From Lycium barbarum (taxonomy: Eukaryota; Streptophyta; Magnoliopsida; Solanales; Solanaceae): 64,000 nt of DNA. Of this stretch, positions 33,791 to 45,617 are shown one piece after another (the stretch's first letter is position 1; each line of letters begins with the position of its first letter). The stretch lies in the NCBI RefSeq assembly GCF_019175385.1, contig NC_083346.1, forward strand, positions 60,417,821 through 60,481,820, written 5' to 3'. The notes beneath the pieces were generated by a model. The model was not told the DNA's origin and did not search any database. It worked only from the letters and a program-made list of their open reading frames with translations. A program made the translations under genes and the position numbers.

Positions 33791-36687
33791 GATTTGAGAT
33801 GACTATATTTGTTAGTAACCTAGTGATAGCCAAAATCATGATTTACGAGTAAGTTGATTGACAGTGAGTGAATATAAATAATATGTGTATGTATATAGAT
33901 ATTAGAATTCTAGACCAAGTGTGCAGGCACAACTTATGAGACAAGCCCTATTATTTATATCCTTTAATGGTAAGTGATCTTGTGTTGTTCAGTTACGTAT
34001 TATGTGTATTCCGATATATGTCCTATTGAGACATCGGACGTGTTTTCTAGGCAATGTGCAGGTTTGGGATTGTTATGCTTACAAGAGAAACTCTGTCGAA
34101 ATTTTCCTAGAATCTAAAGGAGATAAGATATAAGCTTGTAATATGTCCTAACGAGAAAAGATTTTGTGCAACAAGGTAATGGCAGGACGAGATTAAGTTA
34201 GGATTATAGTTAACAACTACACGAGATGAGTTAAATACTATTGAATTGATAGTAACAGTAGTTATAAGAGCGGCATTGATACGGTAAAGAGAAATTCATG
34301 GTAGTACTAAAACATGACATGGAAGAGAAAGGGTAACTCCAATAGAGTGTGACACTGGAGTATTGATTGGACGGATAAGTGCGAGTAAGATACGATAAGT
34401 TTACTAGCAAATAAAGTGACAGTACCTGGAAACAGAGGTACGAATACGAAGGGTTATAATGAATGTGAATACGTTGGTAAAACAATTTATATGGTAAGTG
34501 TAATAGAATTGATTAGAGAGCATAACAGGTTGAGTATGCTTACTTTGCAAGATTTATGCTACTTTACGAGCAGGCTTGCGAATAAGGTAAAGAAGTGGCG
34601 CTCTATAGCATTGATTATGATCAAGGTATACTGAGAACATATCAAGAACTATAATACAAAGTATAGCGAGGAAACGACTGCAAGAGTGCAACCAGCAAGC
34701 GAGCAATGGGGCAGTAGATGAGAAAGCTTAAAAGACCTTGTTAGGGGAAAGTCCAGCACAGGGATTCCTCAATGACAAAAATGACAGCCAACAAAAAGGG
34801 GGAAGTCAACTTGAAAAAGAAATCGGAGAAAAGTGGTATGGCAAAGTAGTGGTAGTTTGTGATTGGTATAGTAAAGAGTATGAGTGATATCTTTAGCTGG
34901 ATGTAAAAGACCAAGACTACAGAAAGATGAATAACGAAACAGGACGATTATTAGGAAAATGATCAACGCAATAAGGATGAGAGGGGATGATCAGAATGAA
35001 CGGAATAAGTTTTGGAAGCAAATAATGGATTGTACAAAGGTCGTATATTCTAAAGGGAAAGCGGTATTAAATTGAGAATAGAGCTCCTCGTACGAAGGAT
35101 AAAGGATTGATTATAAAACGGGAGGATATAAGATAAATTGAGGAGGAAGGAATGTAAAGGAATAAGAATGGGAATGGGAATGGGAAGAGGAGGAAATGCA
35201 CCGCAAAGTACGCGCACTTAAGAAGTATTCGTGTTATAATTTAATGAAGATGCATCTCCTACAAATATCCTATACCATGTTAGAATGAGTAAAGTATATG
35301 AAATAATAAATTGAAAAGAAAGAGATGATTATGAGTTATGAGTTTACCGTACGACGATAAAGAGGTAGAGTAAAGCTATCATCAATGACAAATATAATAC
35401 GATTATGATTGATTTTGAAATCAGTGTTGAGTGCAAAACAAGAGTAAAAGAATATGAGGCATTAGCGATATTAGTGGCGTATGAGACTCAGGACCTGGAA
35501 AACAAAGATGACGTTACAAGTGAACTTTGAGCACCGAAGGAGAGAGCAAGTGACATTACATGGATGGTGTGGATAACTAGGCATGCTACTGTTGTAAGCA
35601 TCCCTATGGGACAGAAGTTGTTAATTGGAGCGGATTTAGACATTGACTCATAACTACTAGATGAGCTAAGTAAAGATACATCCTTGTTCGGATTGCTATA
35701 TCAGTTGTATTATTTGGGTACAAGACTGCAAGGTGAGTATGTTAAGACTTCACACATGAATTATTGTAGCTATAGATTATGGGAAACAGTATGAATAAAA
35801 TATAGTATAGTGAGGGGTATATGAATTCAAGATTTGAAGGTGAGGCAATGGATTTGAGAATGGTGCAAGTAAAACCCTTAAAGGGGGGAAGAGCGTAAAG
35901 GGAATTCAAGTGTAGAGATTTGGAACAATGGATCATAAGATGTGACAGATATAGATTCTAAAATAAAGAGTAAGAGTTAGGTAGAAATGAGTCTAATGAC
36001 TAGTAAATAAATCAACACGAATTGAACAGGCATTTGAAACTGTAGTGGAGACCATTCCCAAAGACCTTGAACAAACGTGACTTTGAGAGCAGACAACTCA
36101 AGGGATATTGTAAAAGATAGCGATGCTATACTAGAATGGAGACAACGGCACTAATGGTAGGGTCGTTGTTAATGATATTGCTATTTATGAGTGGCAATTA
36201 AGAAAGGAACCTAAGGTTTTCTATAGTAGAACATAAGATATGATAATCAAAAAAAAAATTATAGGAAGGAAGAGAGCACGACGAGATAAGTTGCTATAGA
36301 TAGACAAAAGACTTTTGGTATGAATGATCACCGAGCCTAGTTATGATCGGGTACGCGAAACATTGAATCTTCGTTGTCGGGCATGCTATGTAAATGATAT
36401 GCATATGAATATGACTATGGATACGACGGGTAAATGAGTACGATTATGAATACGGATATGGATGTGGATACTTGTATATGTATAGATATGTATGTACACG
36501 AATCACGCAAGAACGATTATGTAACTTGCAAGTATTATGCGTCGCCAATGAAACCAAGTGGTTACTTAAAGAGAGGAGTAAGAGGTAAGCAAGAATAGTA
36601 TGATCATGATACTCCAGGTCAATTGAAGGAAAATATATGGCGAAATTTCGTGGAATCCCGGATAGTTTAACATTCGAGGACGAATCT
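33791..36687 (+). mobile_element. Non-coding interior of plus-strand element
   Basis: About 2.9 kb of purine-rich sequence without recognisable pol. 35345-35900 is the reverse complement of 63360-64000 with moderate divergence, for example GATGATAGC / GCTATCATC near both, and CCCTATGGGACAGA near 35605 against 63655. It is therefore the same LARD interior seen from the other strand. No ORF longer than chance has coding features. Confidence 0.7.
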
Positions 36688-36704
36688 TCCCAAGGGGGGA
36701 AGAA
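36688..36704 (+). other. Polypurine tract
   Basis: CCCAAGGGGGGAAGAA precedes LTR start TGTTACACC; the preceding GAGGACGAATCTT matches the pre-LTR motif at 29683. Confidence 0.8.
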
Positions 36705-39212
36705 TGTTACACCTCGAAATTTTTTTCGTTCATGCACATTGAATAGATTGATGAAGATTACGACTTATGCGATGGTTTGATAAGTAAGAAATAGCATTTG
36801 ATGGTCCTAATCAAAATTTTAAAGACCTTGGAGGTGAGGGAAGAAAGTTGTCAAGGAAGGCAAGGCATACGTTGTGTATTGGAACGAATTATAACTAACG
36901 AGTCAATGATGATTTAATGATGCTTTGGAGAAGAGTAATAACGTCCCTTAGATTGGTATTGAAGTGTTAAACAAGTGTTAAGAAGGTTCCATAAGGATTG
37001 GAGATCAACCGAGTCGACGAGAACGAAATCGGATCAGCTGGGCATTATACGGCCCAACATACTGGCCGTATAAATTATACTGGCCGTATGTTAGGCCGTA
37101 TATTTAGCCAAGAGGGGCAAAGTTCACTGGACCAAATATACGGCCATACATACGGCCCGTATAAAAGATACGGACCGTATGTTGGTCCGTATATCCTTGT
37201 CGGGACAGATTTCATGATTTATATGAGAGGACCCAAGTTCATTTTATTTCATTTCATTTTCACCTCTCACTTCAAGAACACTCTAGAAAACCCTCTCTAC
37301 TCTTCATCCACAAGAAACCAAGGGAAATCCATGATCAACTTCATCAAATCCACAAAATCAAGTGTATGAAACCTACCAAAGTTCATCTAAGTCAAGGAAT
37401 CCCAAAGGAAGTGAGCTAGGGTTTTTGTGGAAGAAGAGAATTCCCACTCAAGGCTTACTCATCCATTATCTAAGGTGAGTTTTATGATCATTCTTGGTTG
37501 TTTAAGGTGTTGAAAGTTAAAAACACTTGGATTGTAGAATGATATAGGAAATGGGTCATGAGTGTGTGAATAGTGACATTGTTGGGTAAAGGTTTGGATT
37601 AAGACATTATAATCGATATGTTGTGATTGTAAATATGTTATGAATGACGTTTAGAATGTGGGATAAGTATTATATGTGAGAAAATGCAATAATGAATTAT
37701 GACCATGATTATGGAGAAATTGGAGTGAAATGGTGAAATGTGGGTAATGTAGATGAATGATGACTGTTGTTTGCGATATTGTGAATGTTGTTATGAATGT
37801 TTGGGAGTTGATATAGTATATGGGGAAAGTCGTATAAACAAAGGAAATGCTGCCCAATTTTTCCCTAGAAATAGTAACGCGTTCTTATAGTCAATTAACT
37901 AATGATGGATGTGAATCCTCTTGAAGGTAGAAACGCGAGCATCGGAGGGGAACGATCAAGCGATAAAACTGTTAAACGAAAGAGGTATGTAAGGCTAGTC
38001 CTTTCTTTCTAAGGAATAAATCTTATGGTATGAATCCTCCTATCTCCCCATGATTTTCCTACATATTGGGAAGTATGAATCTACGAGTATAAAGAACATC
38101 ATACGAGGTAAAGAAAAGGTATACTTTACGAACATGACAACACCGATGATGAATCTAAGTCTAGAAGTCATAAAGTTCATGATATGATATTCCTACGAAG
38201 CTAATTATCCCTATATGAATCTTATAATATTATCCTCCTACCTCTCCATGCCTTTCCTACCTTCCGGAAAACTAAGAGCCTATATTCATGAATAGCCATA
38301 TGGGATAATATCTAAGAGATATGTTACGAATGCGATAATGATGAGGATGAGTCTAAGTCTAAAGATTCTATGGCCTATAATATCATGGTTTTACATGGCT
38401 AATAATCCTTATTATGATCCATTGATGTTGTTTATAGTATACACTCACCTTATACACTATTTCCTTCAAGGTGAGGCAAAATACTTATAAATGCTCCATA
38501 ATGGAATCGGGGGTTCACGACCTTATGTCACCTTGACATAGCCATAGTTGCCTTCAAGTTCTAATGTATGTTTTTAATGATAAATATATAGTGATGCTAA
38601 GTCATGGTATGTCTATGAGATATACAATAATGTAAGTTTACGATACACTTACGCGAGGTATGAAAATGTTAAGTTATGAATGATTATGTGACGATACGAT
38701 TCCACCGTGCCTAAATGGCCGGGCATGTCACTGTGAAGGCGGGCTGCATACGATTCCACCGTGCCTAAATGGCCGGGCATGTCACCACTAAGACGGGCTG
38801 CTATGTATACTCCGTGCCTAGAGGGCCGGGCATGATCACCACTAGTGGATGACATATGATGGTTACCCAGACGTGGGTTATGATGATGATGCGATGATAT
38901 ATATATGCTATGATGATACGTTTACTATGATTATTTAAGTATACGATATATGTATGAAATGTATTCACCTATAAAACTCATGCAGGTTATATCTTCCTCC
39001 TATGGTTTATGATTCTTCTATTATGCTTATTTCATGCATATCTTACATACTCAGTACAATATTCGTACTGACGTCCATTTTCTTTGAACGCTGTGTTCAT
39101 GCCCACAGGTAGAGAGGGAGACAGTGCAGATCCATAGGAGCCACCAGTAGATTTACAGGAGCACTCCATTACTCCGGAGGTGCTATTCGGTTGATTCTTT
39201 TGTGTGTGTGTA

Positions 39213-39243
<31 letters not shown>

Positions 39244-39539
39244 TGGACATGACGGGGTCTTGTCCCGTCCATATGTCTAGTACTCTAGTAGAGGCTCGTA
39301 GATACGTATGTGTGGGTAATATGGTCTCACGGATTCTCCTCGTATGTATATATTATTTTGATAGCCGGAAGGCTTATGTATATAAGGTAATTATGTTTCC
39401 AAATGAAAAATGATTTTTCCTATGATTACGGGCATATGAATATTAAAGAAGTGTATTATGAGTATGATGAGCAATAGAATGAGTGGTGCTCCGTGGTTAG
39501 CCCCGGGTACCCGTCACGGCCCCTAGTCGGGTTGTGACA
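36705..39539 (+). mobile_element. Plus-strand 3' LTR, 2835 bp
   Basis: From TGTTACACCTCG to GGGTTGTGACA. It has TACGGCCCGTA (37151-37161) and TACGGACCGTA (37169-37179) palindromes, then TTTATATGAG (37218-37227) as a TATA-like box and a CCTCTCTACTC leader. Donor-like motifs are at 37470-37481 and 37982-37996. A three-copy tandem hairpin repeat is at 38689-38838, the core at 39052-39110 and a TA/TG tract at 39203-39241. The last 150 bp match the remnant at 32494-32643. Confidence 0.88.
38689..38838 (+). repeat. Tandem hairpin repeat, three units
   Basis: Units of about 57 bp, each with CCGTGCCTA, ATGGCCGGGCATG or AGGGCCGGGCATG, and ACCACTAAGACGGGCTGC-like text. TGCCT pairs with GGGCA in each unit. 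It lies in the LTR at the position of other hairpin arrays. Confidence 0.75.
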
Positions 39540-39930
39540 CATGTAATCATGTCATGTTCATGCTCGTGTTCCAGTACTCATGTCATTCGGGCCTACAAAT
39601 TCGTTTCCAAATTCCATTTATAGTATTCATGTATTCATTTAGCTCAATATCCATATGTTTATGTCAGATCAGTGTTCATGACAATTAGTAATCACATATT
39701 CATATTAGTCACGTCCATGTTTCAATTACCCTGTTATGTCATGTCTTGCATATTATAATGCCCTTTAAGGCTTGTGTTGTGCTCTTATTAGCTGGCAGGT
39801 GTTTGACAAATCTTAGGATAGTCCTATCTACAAAGGAAAATCTGCCAACATTTCAATAGAAATCCAGAATTAGTCCCATTTCTAGGCACGACCGTCATTC
39901 CAGGATGAATGATCCCAAAGGGAGAGAATT
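39540..39930 (+). mobile_element. 3' internal end of another plus-strand LTR element
   Basis: Non-coding sequence with the pre-LTR order seen elsewhere (AGGAAAATCTGCCAACATTT, GACCGTCATTCCAGGATGAATGATCC, AAAGGGAGAGAATT). The last stretch is a polypurine tract at 39911-39927. The left part is truncated at the LTR end 39539. Confidence 0.6.
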
Positions 39931-40947
39931 TAACACCCCATACTTTTTGGCTAAAGTTTGACTCGTAAGATGGAGGTATAATAGAACAAATTTTAGAAGT
40001 GTAGAAAAGGTTTTGAAACCTAGTGAAGGCATAAGAAGAGTCTTAGGACAAAGTAAAGCTGGAAGCTACTCTACGGAGCATGTTTTTTATGTGAATTTGC
40101 ACAAGGTCTCACTTCAAGTGAGTATAACTCAATTATTAGTTGGGAATTTGGGAAAACTCCCTTCATTAAAGTTGTAACTTTTTGAAATTCCTTTCCATCG
40201 ATATATGGATCAGGTCAAACGGATATTCGTACAAAGAGTTATGCCCATTTTATTGAAGCATGCTTAGCATGCCCTAAAGCGAGTATCGGCGAGGCCCAAA
40301 GTGAGCTGGGAGCTCACCTTAGAGCTCGCTCGATGAGCTAAGGGGGACTTTTCCCCAGGCCTATTAATGCGACCATTAGACAACTTTATGTCATTTTTCA
40401 CGTTCCAACTTCGTTTTAAAGCCCTAAGCAGCTGTGTTTCTCCTCTCTTCATGCTCCTATGTCAAGATAAGACCGCTCTAAGGATTTCTAAACAATTCTA
40501 ACATTAATTCATGATTAGTGACATGCTTCTTCAACCAAAATATAGGATTTCCAAGGCAAATCTTTCTCAAGCATTCAAAGCTAAGGTTTTGGAGTTCTTC
40601 GTCAGTGAGGCAACCTAGTTCGCTAGATTGGAGCGTTTAGAGGTATGTAGGGCTTCTATCTACATGTGGGAATATCTTTGTTATTCCCCACGCTACCTTT
40701 GATTCATAAGCCATGTTTTCCTCGGATTTCTAGGGTGTTTGGTATCATTTCTTGATAAACCCTAGATACATGTTTTCTTATGAATTTATAGCAACACATG
40801 TCATGTTCAAATAGGTTTCAGTATTTATATTCATGAATGTTTCTTGCATTTCCATCATTCTATCTGTCATCCATGTAAACTCAAGTCATGACCCCATGTT
40901 ACTTTACTCCAAGGATTTTACATGTTTTCTATGCCTCATGCAAACAC

Positions 40948-41001
<54 letters not shown>

Positions 41002-41360
41002 ATATATATATGATGTATGTTAAACTATATACACGTCATGTTTTTGACATCAATGGATTAAAGCCAACCATGTTCATGTTCACGTTTTTGGAGTGCATAG
41101 ATTTTTAGGAGTGCATAGATTTTTCCATGGATACTTCGAATGGAGTGTTGTACGAATGCACTTAAGCTCTAATTGAATCCCTAATTTTTCCCAATAGTTA
41201 AGGACTATTTCTCTTTATGATTTTCCCAAATATAAAAGAGTATATATGAAGAACGGTTAATATTGTGCCATGTAAATTCCTCTTATCCCTAAGTAAATCT
41301 ATTACACGAGGGTTAATGCCCTGAGTTCATGTTACTTTTTCTTACCAAACCCTAACTTAT
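39931..41360 (+). mobile_element. Diverged LTR fragment
   Basis: Starts AACACCCCATACTTTTTGG after a polypurine tract, so it is probably an LTR whose terminal bases have mutated. It has a TTTGACTCGTAAGATGGAG opening, a hydrogen-bond-rich GAGCTC/GAGCTCGCTCGATGAGC block (40300-40340) and a donor-like GAGGTATGTAGGGCT (40639-40653). A (TA)n run lies at 40950-41011. The right boundary is uncertain. No genes. Confidence 0.5.
40950..41011. repeat. (TA)n microsatellite
   Basis: About 62 bp of alternating A and T, with a phase slip at 40990. Confidence 0.95.
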
Positions 41361-42435
41361 TTTCCAAAATAAAGCAAGGTTTGTGGCTTAAGTTAATGTT
41401 TGCAACCATCAACTAACAATGAAGAATAAAGAATATGTAAATCCTAACAACCCATTATGAATATATCAATCCCAATTATCAATCACATAACCCCCATCAT
41501 TGGGTTCACAAATTTAGTATGAAATTCAGCTACTCATATTGAAGAATGAACAAAAAACTTTATAGAATTCAAAAATAAAGCTTGCGTATTGAATAAAGAA
41601 GATGATGTAAATTGTATTCTATCTCAAAAGCTTCAATACAATAAAGTATTCAATGCTCTCCAGTCAAAAGACAAAGTTTGATAATGAATAATAAATAAAA
41701 CCCTACGAGACACTATTTATAAGGTCGCAAAAACACGAACTTACAACTGACAAAATTGCCCTGACGGCATAAGATATGGTCCGTACTTAATTGTATGGAC
41801 CGTGTATCAATATTACGGTCACTGACTCCTTGGCTAGGTCAAGATTTACGGGCCACTTATACGGAACGTATTTAGAAGTACGGCCCATATCTTCCTTCCT
41901 TTAGTTTGTTCTTCACTTCAAATTACGAACCAAGATACGGTCCGTATAAAAAGTTACGGATAGTAACACTCATCCGTAATCATCAACATCCAAAAGTTAG
42001 GCTTCTGTTTCTTGCCATGCAATTACGCCAAAGAGTATGGCCCACAAGAATAAGTACGGTCCGTACTTCTCCACCTTTCTGTGCTAGCTTGTGCAATTTC
42101 ATTGTTTTGGTCCTTCGAACCTCGAATTACCTGAAATACACAAAAACACATCAAAACGACACTTACTTACTTAAAAACAAGTAAAACTTCTCATCAAAAA
42201 GCATCAATTCTGTCGTAATTTCACAGCACATCAGCACTCAACACAACCATGGACATCGTTCAAGCCTTATTGAAAAATTCCAAAACTCAAATATATTGAT
42301 TTATTTAAACCAACCACCATGAACCCCATGTAAAACCCTAACCCTATGTCAAATATCCCTTCTAAAACTATTTCATATTGTAATGGAGTACCAGTTTTAC
42401 ATTGGAAGAAAAAAGAAGTGGATCAAACGGAACTG
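41361..42435. other. Unassigned repeat-like sequence with TACGG palindromes
   Basis: An AT-rich stretch with no coding signal. 41740-42070 carries TACGGTCCGTA twice (41936-41946, 42055-42065) and several half sites (for example TACGGGCC, TACGGAACGTA), as in the U3 of the plus-strand LTRs. The surrounding sequence differs from those LTRs. It may be part of an older LTR; I could not place its ends. Confidence 0.4.
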
Positions 42436-42718
42436 ATGTAGAAGCTCCAATATTCGGTCATTGGTAAGTTTTATTATGGTTGGCAAGAGATGGAGGAGCT
42501 AAGGACTATTATCCTGCACAATATGGGGTCAAGGGTCAATGTGCAATTGGTTTGTTTAGGCATAGGCATGTTTTAATACATTTATCTTTCATGGAAGACA
42601 TTATTAATTTGTGTTCGAAGGGGGGCATATTATATACAATCGAGAGATGGATGTTCATATCAAATGAGGCCATTAATATATGATACTAAATTTAAGATTG
42701 ATGAAGAAACGTCAAAGG
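42436..42718 (+). pseudogene. DUF4283-like fragment (LINE ORF1 type)
   Basis: Translation in three plus frames gives consecutive pieces: VIGKFYYGW..MEELRTII, then GLFRHRHVLIHLSFMEDIIN, then YYIQSRDG..YQMRPLIYD..FKIDEETS. This is the order of the DUF4283 domain found in plant retroelement ORF1 proteins and related zinc-knuckle proteins. At least two frameshifts and no start or end are visible. About 90 codons survive. The call rests on remembered family patterns and not on a search. Confidence 0.5.
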
Positions 42719-42721
42719 TGA

Positions 42722-43035
42722 TGTAATGACCCGCCTGGTCATTATTGGACATTCTCCAGCCCGCATATGAAAACCAAGTGTATCGTCATAAGATTGGTCC
42801 ATGGTGGTGCTTTAAGCGGAGTATTTAATCGTAATTGAATTAGATGAGAGTTAAAGAGTTGTGGGCCCAGGAGGAAACGTCTTCGCTACAGCGGATGGAC
42901 TACCGCCATAGCGAGCCCACTGTAGCGGACGAGCAGTCCGCTGCAGGGGTACATGCGGACCAGTACCCGTGTGTAATGACTTTATTTCGATATTTAACCA
43001 TTTTTTGCACAAAACCCCTCTTCTAAGCCGTCATC
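42722..43035 (+). mobile_element. LTR fragment, TGTAATGACCC family
   Basis: Opens TGTAATGACCCGCCTGGTCA, a typical LTR start. It holds a GC-rich module (CTACAGCGGATGG.., GTAGCGGACGAGC, 42890-42955) of the kind found before transcription starts in the other LTRs. It is cut at about 43035. Confidence 0.55.
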
Positions 43036-43201
43036 AGTGTATTCCCAGTGTAAAACACTTGTTGACCCTAGGAAAAGCAGCCCTCCAAACATCCTTCGCA
43101 TGATCTTCCTTAAAGATTTTTCTATCACGATTTCTAGCTAAAAGATAGGAGGGTGGATATTCCATGAACTTTTGTGAAAGCTGCCCGGCAATGAGGTAGG
43201 T
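43036..43201. other. Unassigned 166 bp
   Basis: No recognisable feature. Sits between two LTR fragments. Confidence 0.4.
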
Positions 43202-43891
43202 TGTCATGCCCTGAGCCATGGCCTGGGCGTAACACGACAGTCAGTGCCTGACTGCATGTGACCAAGCGAATCAATTAGCTGGTTGAATCGACATGTGACA
43301 TCAAAACATACTTGCACATGCTAATCTACTAAGAGCCTGTATGAAATATCATAGATGCAGAAAGTCTGAATAAGCCCGAAAGTCTGAATAAATAGCCAAC
43401 AATTGCTCCACGTTAAAGAGGACCTTCCAATTGGTTGAATTGCTGGAAGATTTTTTTTTTTTTGTGATCAATTTTTGGACCTCAATTTTTCGGTCACCAT
43501 GGCCGAATGGTCTCTTTTGTTCTTCTCCAAGTTTCTTCAACTTTCTAATTGATAAGGATGATGAAAAAATGTGATCAATTATCATCTTTTATTTACATAT
43601 ATTATGCATCCATGTGGGCCAAGGCCCACACCACCTTGGACAGCCCACTTGGCCCTTTTGCTTCATGACTTATAACTTTCCAAAATTAACTTTCAACGCC
43701 AAATTCTTCTTAATATTTCCATGAGCCACCTTGTGAATTTCCGTTTTTACCCCTAGCCTTTCTTAATATTTTCCACATCAAAATTTTTTATAAACAACTT
43801 GTGTGTTAAACAAGATCAAAAATATAGCCTTGCCCTTAACTTTTCGCAATTATCTTGAAATATCCGAATGTACAAAATACGGGATAATACA
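43202..43891 (-). mobile_element. Deleted LTR of minus-strand Gypsy element
   Basis: Starts TGTCATGCCCTGAGCC and ends ATACGGGATAATACA. The U3 side (43600-43891) resembles 7400-7712, including the GGGCCAAGGCCC stretch. At 690 bp it is far shorter than the other LTRs, so an internal deletion is likely. No matching 5-bp duplication was found (TAGGT at left, CCTTC at right). It abuts the truncated LTR at 43892. Confidence 0.55.
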
Positions 43892-44075
43892 CCTTCGGAC
43901 GGCCGCTTCCGGCATAGTAATGATGGCCCCTTCGGGCAGCCGCTTCCGGCTTAATAATGATGGCCCCTTCGGGCTGTCGCTTCCGGTTCAATAATAATGA
44001 TGGCCCCTTCGGGCAGCCGCTTCCGGCTCAATAATAATGATGGCCCCTTCGGGCAGCCGCATCCGGCTTAATATC
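43892..44075 (-). repeat. Paired mini-hairpin tandem repeat, five units
   Basis: Unit of about 36-39 bp. In element sense each unit reads AGCCG-GAAG-CGGCT followed by GCCC-GAAG-GGGC: two adjacent perfect stems of 5 and 4 bp with the same GAAG loop. The array continues in the sister LTR at 47896-48180 with more units. Confidence 0.85.
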
Positions 44076-45617
44076 AAAATCATGTAAACACAAACTTAAG
44101 CCACAAATATCAATACAAAGAGATAATGCTATCAAATGTAAACATAAGTCGTAAATGAAATGAAATAGTAAAACCTCGCACCCCCTTCGGAGTGGTTTTG
44201 AAAATCAAACTTTATGTTTCCTTTAGTATAAAACTAAATTCCTCGAAATCATTAGTAAAACCATATACACAACGCAACTGGCACCTTATGGGTGTTCCCT
44301 TCGGAATAGAATAGGAGCTTATATATATCGACTATTATCCATCATATAGGAAACAGAAGAGGGGAGCTCAATCACGTAAGAGTTATAATATCCAGAAGTG
44401 AATAAGAATCATCAATCACACTCAAGACTTATGAATAGGATTACCCCAAAGTTCATATCATTCATCACTTAAACCTAAGACATGCCAAAAGAAGGAAGGG
44501 ACAGTTTTACATATCTGTTGACGACTAATCGCAAAACTGTTCGCTTTGTCTCTCTTTTAGCCTATTTAACATAAAGGTAACGTTATCGTCAATAACTATA
44601 CTTTCTAGTTCGTAAACCGTAGCCCATCGCTTTATAGAACTTGTTCTTTAACTTATACATCCTCGTTTAGGGTTTTTCATTATTAAGGACTTAACGAAAA
44701 TCGGGCAGCATTTCCCCTATATGTTCGCCTAACCCAAATTTTCAATTATTCTCCTGTTAACACAGAAATACCAACAACATAAATATATATATATATATAT
44801 AAAATTCTAACAATTCAGCCCATAACAATTCTAACAACCCAACAACTTTTCTAAATCCATTTCAACCCAACATTCCCTATAACATCGATTTCATACATTT
44901 TCTTAATTCGGATTTGGTCCAATCCAATTTTAATAATTCCAATACAATACTATTAACACAATTACATTATAAAACAAGAAAATCTTACCTAAATTTTCTC
45001 GGAGGAATTTCTACTCTTAATTGCTCCAATTTCGCAATTTCTTCTTTCCCGATTCATCCAACGTTGCTATCACCACCGCGAACTGGCAAATGACTTGAAA
45101 ATTAAACCAAAGAAAGAAGGAAATATAATTTCCTTGGCCATGGCTGGCCGTGAGCAGCAGCCATGGCCATGCTCTCTCCTTTCCTCTTTTTTTCTTTTAA
45201 TTCTTAAAAATGAAAGAAATGTATAGTTGAATTTTTCAATCAACTTACATATATATGCCCCTCCTTAATATTGACACATTTGGGACACTAACCTTGACCA
45301 ATTGTTGCCATGTGGCAGCCTATTTGGTTGCCACATGGCAACCCATTATATATATATATATATATATTTCGGGTGGGGCCCACTAGTGCCTTAATTAAAT
45401 TAATTAATCACTAATCCCTACTTAATAATTTAATCATAATTAATTATTTCCTAATCTCCAATAATATTTTTACACTAAATAAAATTTATAAACAATTTAT
45501 GTTCTAATAAAAATTGAAAATTAAAGATTTCTATTTCGTGTCCGGAAATGATTCTGCTTTTAATCTGGGTTGATTTGCTTGCGAATAATTCGACGTATAA
45601 ATATACGTGGTATAACA
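43892..45617 (-). mobile_element. LARD-3 3' LTR, truncated
   Basis: Aligns with 47965-49722; the first 814 bp of the LTR are missing. It ends GTGGTATAACA, followed by a polypurine tract complement (CCTTCCTCCCTTTAG). It contains five units of a paired mini-hairpin repeat (43892-44075), a TA run (45347-45367), and donor-like complements at 44503-44518 and 44981-44993. Confidence 0.82.

Noticed and set aside
40264..40452. A small minus-strand open frame near 40.3 kb
   Set aside because: It covers the GC-rich inverted module of an LTR and has no coding features.
43892..44075. CRISPR-like regularly spaced repeats
   Set aside because: The units are contiguous tandem repeats inside an LTR, without unique spacers, in a plant context.
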